Source: JALHVH01 sp963773685 (GTDB lineage Bacteria; Acidobacteriota; Aminicenantia; Aminicenantales; Saccharicenantaceae). From it: a stretch of 64,000 nucleotides of DNA. Made by a program: the position numbers and the translations under genes. Location of the stretch: positions 90,885 through 154,884 of the forward strand of contig CAVZBY010000004.1 of NCBI GenBank assembly GCA_963773685.1. The letters run 5' to 3'. The notes under the pieces were generated by a model, which saw only the letters and a program-made list of their open reading frames with translations, ran no database searches and had not been told where the DNA came from. Shown here piece after piece: positions 58,363 through 64,000 of this stretch (position 1 is the stretch's first letter; each line of letters starts with the position of its first letter).

Positions 58363-59749
58363 TCATGCCCTATCGTAATCGAAGAGCCGTAGGTCGCTCC
58401 TGGAACGTGCGAGTTGCTCAATCTCCGGGGTGAATCCGGACCTCGAGAAGAGACCGAAAAAGATCTGGCGGGACTCGGGGAAAAGCGCGGACTTGGCTTC
58501 CAGCTCGCGCAAAACGCTTAAGCCGACCTTCCGGCTCGTCCATTTGCATTCACAAAGTAGAGAGGCGGCCCGCCTGTCCACAGCGACGATGTCGATCTCA
58601 TTTCGGCCGTCCCACCACCGGCCGATGTTCGCGGCTCGAAAGGGGAGGCGACCGAGGGAGTTGAGCTTTTTCAGCCTCTGCGTACAGATATCTTCAAAGG
58701 CGCGGGCCGGTGAAGTTTTCGAGATCCGGTTTGATCTTTTCCTCCCAGACGAAACGGGCCCCCGCGGCGTCGAGCGAGCTCATGTTGGCATAGACATATC
58801 TGAACCAGAACCTGAAATAATTGTCGGCCAGAACGTAGATTCCCTTCCGGGACTTGTAGGGCTTGTCCTCGGTGACGGGGACCTCCCTTTTGACGATTCG
58901 GAGATCACGGAGGACGGAGATATATTTGTTGACCTTGTGCCTGTCAACGATGCCCGTATCCTGGGCGATTTCGTTCAGGCGTGTTCTGCCGAACGCGATG
59001 GCCTTCAAGATGGAGAAATAGAGGGACGGCTCGTTCAGCTCCTGCATGAGCAGGAAGCGTGGCTCTTCAAAGAGCGGGGAGTGTTTGTCCAGGATCCCTT
59101 CCCGGATGTTGCCCTCCAGGGTCAACCGGACGTCGTAACGTTCGAGATAGGCGGGGATTCCTCCCAGGACAGCATATACGCAGACCCGATCATGGGCCGG
59201 CAGGCCAGGGAAAAAGTCCGCCAGGGCGTCGAAATCAAATGGCTGGAGGTCCATCTGGCCCGTGCGGCGCCCGTACAGAGGGCTCTTCGCGCTGAGGACC
59301 TCTTTTTCCATGAAGCCGATGGTGGAGCCGCACAGGATCAGAAAGAAGCGATGGTCGACCGGGCTCTGGTCCCAGATCTTTTGAAGGATCGAAGGGAGAG
59401 CCCGGTTGGAAGCGCAAAGATAAGGGAATTCATCGATGATGACGAGCGGGGCCGAGGAGGGGAGATGGTCGAAGATATATCGGAGGGCGGATTCCCAGGA
59501 ACCGAACGGCTGGGTTTGCAGAAAGGCGTCATGGGTGAGCTGGAATACGTTTTCCGTGAGCTGTGCCAGCTGATTGTGCTCGGAGGACAGGTCGGCGGAA
59601 TAGAAGAGGCATTTCCTGCCTTTGGCGAAATGCCTCAGGAGCGCCGTTTTCCCGGTGCGGCGGCGGCCGAAGAGGATCAGGAGTTCCGGCCGGGCGGACT
59701 CCCCGAGGCGCGTCAGGTGCGAGAGCTCGTTTTGCCTGTCAACGAACAT
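58363..59749 (-). CDS. AAA ATPase with DUF234 domain, one frameshift
   Basis: An archaeal-type ATPase. ATG 59749 has AGGAGGG upstream. Walker A is GRRRTGKTAL, Walker B LVIIDEFPYL, and sensor region FLILCGST. A winged-helix-like segment (FGRTRLNEIAQDTGIVDRHKVNKYISVL) and a DUF234 nuclease-like domain follow. A shift near 58695 joins LENFTGP to AFEDICTQRLKKLN, IGRWWDGRNEIDIVAVD and CECKWTSRKVGLSVLRELE. The E-ID...CECKW pattern resembles a restriction-endonuclease-type core. The biological role is not established. The gene is isolated and has an AT-rich palindromic upstream region. Confidence 0.82.
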
Positions 59750-59768
59750 CCGGCCCTCCTGCAATTTA

Positions 59769-59802
59769 GTATACTCTAAAGTAATATACGTATATAGTAT
59801 AC
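59769..59802. promoter_or_regulatory. AT-rich palindrome cluster upstream of the AAA/DUF234 gene
   Basis: GTATAC occurs at 59769-59774 and 59797-59802, with TATACGTATA at 59785-59794 between them. The composition contrasts with the GC-rich surroundings. It probably holds the promoter and an operator of the minus-strand ATPase gene, possibly autoregulated. Confidence 0.5.
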
Positions 59803-59902
59803 AATGTCAAGCCCTGGCGGGGGCGGTATATGCCGCCAATCAGGTGTGGACTCGGGGCTAGGCCCCGCTTATAATGCAGACATCCTGTCCGGGGAGGACA
59901 CA

Positions 59903-60460
59903 ATGAAAGGGTTCAAGGCCGTCGGGGAGCTTGCGGAGGTGCTGGGATCGCTCGAGAAGGCGGGGAGCGGGAGCCTCGAGAAGGCCGTAGAGACCATTGT
60001 CCAGGCGGTGAAGAAGGGGCACAAGGTTCTGGCCTTCGGCAACGGCGGGAGCGCGGCCGAGGCCCAGCATTTCGCGGCGGAGCTCGTCAACCGGTTCATG
60101 ATAGAACGCAAGGCCATTCCCGCCATCGCCCTGACCACCGACACGTCGGCGCTGACGGCCATCGCCAACGACCGCTCGTTCGAGAAGATCTTCAGCCGCC
60201 AGATCGAGGCGTTCGGCGACAAGGGCGATGTGGCCATCGCCCTGACGACGAGCGGCCGGTCGCAGAACATCATCGAGGGCCTGAAGGCGGCAAAGGCGAA
60301 GGGGATGGCGACCATCGCCCTGACCGGCGAGGGCGGCGGCGCCGTGGCCGGCCTGCCCGACATCCTGCTCTACGTCCCGTCGAAATCGACGCCCCGTATC
60401 CAGGAGGCGCACCTCGTCCTCCTGCATATCCTGGCGGAAGCCGTCGAAGCCTCAATTTGA
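59903..60460 (+). CDS. gmhA: Phosphoheptose isomerase (SIS domain)
   Basis: A 185-residue SIS-fold enzyme that converts sedoheptulose 7-phosphate to D-glycero-D-manno-heptose 7-phosphate for LPS inner core. ATG 59903 has GGGGAGG upstream; an earlier in-frame ATG at 59804 adds residues without homology. Key segments are FGNGGSAAEAQHFAAELVNRF, LTTDTSALTAIANDRSFEKIF, LTTSGRSQNI and IQEAHLVLLHILAEAVE, all standard for GmhA. Length is typical. No other heptose genes are adjacent. Confidence 0.92.
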   Translation: MKGFKAVGELAEVLGSLEKAGSGSLEKAVETIVQAVKKGHKVLAFGNGGSAAEAQHFAAELVNRFMIERKAIPAIALTTDTSALTAIANDRSFEKIFSRQIEAFGDKGDVAIALTTSGRSQNIIEGLKAAKAKGMATIALTGEGGGAVAGLPDILLYVPSKSTPRIQEAHLVLLHILAEAVEASI

Positions 60461-60464
60461 TGGG

Positions 60465-60660
60465 GTCGCTCTATAAATCCCCCCAAGCCCCCCTTTTAGA
60501 AAGGGGGGGAACCAAGGATCTCCCTTCGGCGTCCCCCTTTGAGAAGGGGGAATTCGAGAAGTCGCGGCAGAAATTCCCCCCTTTTGGAAAAGGGGGGTGA
60601 GGGGTCTGTGTCCCCCCTTTGGAAAAGGGGGGCTTTGGGGGGATTTCCTGTTGTTCCCCT
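60465..60660. repeat. Cluster of C6TTT/AAAG6 hairpin repeats
   Basis: Four or five C-run/G-run hairpins are bounded by AAATCCCCCC and GGGGGGATTT, between the convergent gmhA and glycosyltransferase genes. They could terminate both transcripts. Confidence 0.85.
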
Positions 60661-62557
60661 TTATGGAAGGGGGTAAGTCAGCTTGAAGAGCGCATAAGAG
60701 CCCTTTTCGAGGACAGGCTCGCAGAAGCGGGCGAGAAAATCGTTGAACCGCTCTCGCGCGCCTGGACTCAGCCCCCGGCGGGGATCGTGAGCGGGGCCCG
60801 ATTGATCATGATATGGGTCGCGCCCTCCCGCGCGAAGAACGCGGGCGATTTCCGGTCCGGTCGCCCCGCTGTCGAGCAGGGTTTCGAGCCGGTAGCGCTC
60901 GAATACGAAATCCCCCGTCCACGGCACCGTCCAGGTAATCGCCGTAGTCTCCTCATGTGGATGAGGTAGAGCTTGCTCCCGCTTCCCATGTGCGCGGTAG
61001 CTTCGGCGTATAAAGCCAATACCGGCACTTGCCGCTCGAGGTAGGATCGGCGGGTCATCTTTCCGCCCCAAAGGTCCCAGGGCGCCCGCTTCGCCAGCTC
61101 CTTTACTCCGATTCCCATGTTGAAGAGCAGGAGAAGCGCGACGAGGCCCGTCAGCCAGGCCCTTTTCCAGGCCCGGCAGGCATAAGCCAGCGCGATGCAC
61201 AGGAAAGGGATGAGGGGCAGGAGAAACCGGACCTGCTTCGTGGAGAACGCCCAGTACAGGATGAAGATGAGCGAGAACGTCAGCAGTGAGCCGAGCCCCT
61301 GCCGCCGCTTCTTGGACAGCACGAGGAGAGGGACCAGGAGGAAGACCGGGCCCAGGATGCCGTCATAGAAGCGGACACTGTCGAAACGTCCCTGGACGAA
61401 GACCCGAAACGGAGCGAGGAGCGTGTCGGCCAGGGTCCCGCCGTCGGCGGGAGGCGCCGAACGACTGAAGAAACCTCAGGAAGAGCCCCGCCCTGTCCGG
61501 GTCCCAGTTGAATCCCGGCTTGAGGGAGAAGAAGGGGAGGGGGAAGGGGAACATCGGCCAGCCGGTGACGAGCAGGTTGCGCACGAGCCAGGGGAGAGCG
61601 CAGAGCCCGGCTCCGGCGGCGATGAGCGCGGCTGGGCGCACGACAGGGAGGTCGCGGACCTTCAGGCGCGTGATGGCCAGGAGGCAGAGGACGAGCGCGG
61701 TCATCTGGAGGCCGGTGTATTTCACGCTGACCGCCCCGCCGAGCATCAGGCCGGCGAGGAGCGCGTGGCCGAGGTTGCGGCCCTCGAAATATTCTCTGAT
61801 CGATATGACGGCCAGGAACGTGAACAGCGCGAACGTCAGGTCTACGTAAGCCAGGGACAGGATAGCCATGACCGACGGGACGGTGAGGAACGCGGCGGCT
61901 GCCAGTCGGGCGTGCTTACGATCCGTCAATCCAAGCGCGAACCTGTGGACGGCCAGGAAAAGGAGGAAACCTGCGGCGACGTGGAACAGCTTGGCCGCGG
62001 CCTCTCCTGCCGTCCCCAGGCCGAGCAGGAATGACATCTCTCCAAGCTGGGGGAAGAAGGCGTAGATGTTGTCGTGGAACGGGAACCCCCCGTGCGTGGC
62101 GAGGAGGGTCTTGGGGATGGCGGAGGTGGTAGATCATTCGTCGTTCATCGTAGCCGGGAGCGACGTCAGGGCGATTGCGACCGCGAAATAGAGCGCGGCG
62201 GCAAGCGTCCATGCGTTTCGCCACGATGCGTCTTTCAGGAGTGCAGGGGCGGTCTTGGCCCACCGAATGACCTCGGGAGCCGCGAGGAGGGTGCACGCCG
62301 CCACGATGCCCCAGAGCAGGCCTCGATAGACGAGACGCACCGCCACGAGTCCGAACAGCAGGAAACCGATACCCATCATCCCGAGAGCCGTCGCGGCGAC
62401 TCCCGAGAGAACGGGATCGGGGAACGGCGGCTTGTTCTTGAAGATGCGGGCGAGGATGTCCCGGCCGACGGCCTGCGCGCCGAGGATGACGCAAGGACGA
62501 GGCGATAATGCCGATGATGAACATCATGTTGTATCCGATTTCGTGTTTTAGGGTCAT
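60661..62557 (-). CDS. Polytopic GT39-like glycosyltransferase, multiply frameshifted
   Basis: The start is ATG 62557 (MTLKHEIGYNMMFIIGI). After shifts the sequence reads VILGAQAVGRDILARIFKNK, then membrane helices MMGIGFLLFGLVAVRLVYRG, MSFLLGLGTAGEAAAKLFHV, VHRFALGLTDRKHARLAAAA, SIREYFEGRNLGHALLAGL and VSVKYTGLQMTALVL. Further parts are STKQVRFLLPLIPFLCIALA and a soluble tail ending EKGSYALFKLTYPLP. At least four shifts are needed. The topology and KYTG/RFLLPLIP motifs suit dolichyl-phosphate-mannose-transferase-like enzymes. From its place beside gmhA, a role in envelope glycans is possible. Confidence 0.7.
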
Positions 62558-62753
62558 TGTAACCCGTCGCCGCGGGAATCGAAAGTCGAATTATCGCTGC
62601 CCGACGCGGCAGCTTTCGCCGCGAAGTCCTCTTCTGGGAGCCCGAGCCGGGAGTTCATTGCGGGGCCGCGCGGCAGGCGAGGGTAGTTGAATTAATTTCG
62701 GGGGGTGCGGCCGGGGCGGGAGCTGTCCCTATTTCTGGGGGATTTGGCTTATT

Positions 62754-62966
62754 GTAGCCGCAATCTTTAGATTGCGTCTTTCTTGCTGTAGCCTCAGGCT
62801 TTAGCCTGAGTTCAAGAAGACTCTTTTTCGAGCGCAGGCTAAAGCCTGCGGCTACATCCGGAAACCGAGCGCAGGTTAAAACCTGCGGCTACATCCGGAA
62901 ACCGAGCGCAGGTTAAAACCTGCGGCTACATCCGGAAACCTAACGCAGGTTAAAACCTGCGGCTGC
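62754..62966. repeat. REP cluster on the 3' side of the RAYT gene, with a 37-base tandem array
   Basis: Forward REPs lie at 62754-62776 (stem CGCAATC/GATTGCG) and 62788-62810 (CTCAGGC/GCCTGAG). Four inverted REPs start at 62833, 62870, 62907 and 62944, exactly 37 bases apart, with spacer ATCCGGAAACCGAG. The last three have stem CGCAGGT/ACCTGCG. The 196 bases before this cluster (62558-62753) hold nothing recognisable. Confidence 0.92.
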
Positions 62967-62979
62967 ACATGGCCCCTCC

Positions 62980-63509
62980 TCAATTGAACAATCCTTGGAG
63001 GACCTCATCCAAGCTGCAAAGGAGGGCTCCGCTGAAGGCATACTCCTGCCATCGATCGACCAGTCCTTTCCGGACGGGATTCTCGAGGATGTACCTGACG
63101 TGGCGGGCCAGGTTTTCTTTCTCCCGCATGATGTGGTCGTGAAAATCCTTCTGCCAACGCACGCCGAGGTTACGGGCTAGCCAGAAACCTGAACGCTGTT
63201 TGTATGCGCAGAGCGGCTTCCAGATATTCGAGGACTCTTCGCCGCCCAGAAGGATCAGATGTTGATGATCGGGCATGAAGCAATAAGCGGGTACCAGGCA
63301 GGATTCGCGGCGGGCAGAGCTCGTCAGAAGATTCGTCAAGGGGTTGATGATGTCTGCCTTCACGAAGGCCGAGATGCGGTTTTCCAGACACAGGGTGAAG
63401 GAGATCGCCACCTGGCCCCAATAAAGTCTAGAGGTAATCGATGATGTTTTTCGCGGGTCAGATTTGGGTCCACATCTTTGAGACGCACGTCCGGCGCTAT
63501 TATTCTCAT
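62980..63509 (-). CDS. REP-associated tyrosine transposase (RAYT, Y1/HUH family), one frameshift
   Basis: A single-strand DNA transposase related to IS200/IS605 TnpA, of the domesticated type linked to REP sequences. From about 63411 the frame reads SFTLCLENRISAFV, the HUH motif in CFMPDHQHLILL, KQRSGFWLARN, WQKDFHDHIMREKENLARHV and the probable catalytic Tyr in RYILENPVRKGLV. An upstream frame from ATG 63509 supplies a plausible N-terminus (MRIIAPDV, REKHHRLPLDF). Adding one T in a TTT run near 63420 joins LDF to YWGQVAISF, giving about 176 residues, typical for RAYTs. It is flanked on both sides by GTAG-headed hairpins. Confidence 0.88.
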
Positions 63510-63529
63510 GGCGGAGAAGAAGCTCTGAG

Positions 63530-63808
63530 TTGTAGCCTCAGGCTTGGGTTGTAGCCTCAGGCTTGGGTTGTAGCCTCAGGCTTGGGTTGTGGCCCCAGGC
63601 TTGGGTTGTGGCCCCAGGCTTGGGTTGTGGCCCCAGGCTTGGGTTGTAGCCTCAGGCTTTAGCCTGAGCTCAAGAGACTCTTTTTCGAACGCAGGCTAAA
63701 AGCTTGCGGCTACATCCGGCGCAGGCTAAAGCCTGCGGCTACATATCGGGGCGGCGCAGGCTAAAGCTTGCGGCTACATCCGACACAGGCTAAAGCCTGC
63801 GGCTACGA
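63530..63808. repeat. REP cluster on the 5' side of the RAYT gene, with a 19-base half-REP array
   Basis: Six 19-base units (TTGTAGCCTCAGGCTTGGG or TTGTGGCCCCAGGCTTGGG) start at 63530, 63549, 63568, 63587, 63606 and 63625. A complete REP follows (GTAG at 63646, stem CTCAGGC/GCCTGAG), then four inverted REPs to about 63808, some with imperfect stems. No gene is supported. Confidence 0.9.
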
Positions 63809-63819
63809 AGGCCTGCGGC

Positions 63820-64000
63820 TTACAGGCCGATGAGCTCCTTGATCTTGTCGGCGCCGGCGACGCCGCTGTTGAACAGATAGCACGTCGTATGGTCCAGCAG
63901 GCGCGCGTAGAAGGATTTCTCCAGCTCCAGGCGCTCCGGCGCGGCGTCCATGCGCTCGGGCAACGCGCCGGCGTGCCCCGGCCCGGCGACAAGAAGATGA
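63820..64000 (-). CDS. C-terminal part of an unidentified protein
   Basis: An open frame on the minus strand runs in from the window edge and stops at TAA (63820-63822). The last 59 residues include LLVAGPGHAGALPERMD, LELEKSFYARLLDHTTCYLF and a helical end GADKIKELIGL. Codon use is like the coding neighbours. I do not recognise the family. The stop lies only a few bases from REP sequences. A competing frame here (63774-63992) runs into the repeats and is judged a shadow. Confidence 0.55.
   Translation of the reverse strand, partial: HLLVAGPGHAGALPERMDAAPERLELEKSFYARLLDHTTCYLFNSGVAGADKIKELIGL

Noticed and set aside
62833..62966. Regular repeat-spacer spacing that could suggest a CRISPR array (also at 37760-37894 and 63530-63643)
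   Set aside because: The spacers are nearly identical rather than unique, the repeats are REP hairpins, and no cas gene is present.
63774..63992. 72-codon minus-strand frame at the window end
   Set aside because: It runs into REP repeats (ending FVAAGFSLCRM); a different frame gives a more protein-like sequence stopping at 63820.

Overview
The window is a high-GC, Gram-negative-type bacterial chromosome segment. It has a TonB-dependent receptor, an outer-membrane barrel, phosphoheptose isomerase (LPS), many exported lipoproteins and a PilSR-controlled type IV pilus. Several traits resemble Acidobacteriota, perhaps Aminicenantia: many secreted S8/S9/M28 peptidases, a carboxypeptidase-regulatory domain on the receptor, DUF6599 and DUF362 proteins, an exported TPR-CHAT protein, and abundant intergenic hairpin repeats. 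That placement is inference from gene content. No rRNA or universal marker protein suited to placement is present.

Layout. 0-3.3 kb: the end of an MtaB-like tRNA methylthiotransferase, a repeat island, endonuclease-type mutL, tRNA-Pro and tRNA-Arg. 3.3-9 kb: a CBS-pair protein, then a tightly overlapping operon for a molybdenum formate dehydrogenase with HydG-like FAD/NAD(P) and HydB-like Fe-S partners, plus a MobB-MobA fusion. 9-35.6 kb: a large secreted-peptidase island. It holds an Nramp-related transporter, DUF6599, DUF362, three subtilase loci sharing an unusual N-terminal domain, a TonB receptor, tandem M28-like and tandem S9 peptidases, an esterase-like protein, and an ECF sigma / zinc anti-sigma pair facing an exported TPR-CHAT protein. 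35.6-37.9 kb: repeat islands around a second tRNA-Arg and an outer-membrane barrel. 37.9-47.3 kb: a PAS-PAS-HD-GYP protein and the pilB-pilT-pilC-pilS-pilR-pilA cluster, with a clear sigma-54 promoter and phased PilR-type half-sites before pilA. 47.3-62.6 kb: envelope and accessory genes (terpene-cyclase-like protein, a second DUF362, two sulfatase-type membrane enzymes, two GT39-like membrane proteins, a PlsC-like acyltransferase, two amidohydrolases, an AAA/DUF234 ATPase, gmhA). 62.7-63.8 kb: a REP-associated tyrosine transposase (RAYT) flanked by REP-like hairpins. The window ends in a partial unidentified gene.

Two repeat families dominate the intergenic DNA. The first is a GTAG-headed hairpin whose stem bases covary between copies, the type of substrate expected for the RAYT at 63 kb. 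The second is a C6TTT...AAAG6 hairpin. Both sit at gene ends, and in at least three genes they supply the stop codon or C-terminal residues.

Many genes beyond 42.8 kb (pilC, pilA, sulfatases, glycosyltransferases, acyltransferase, amidohydrolase 2, AAA ATPase, RAYT) are broken only by single-base indels, several in short homopolymers. One more lies at 25.4 kb. Homology resumes at once in another frame, so these are probably sequence errors. The genes are annotated here as single frameshifted loci.
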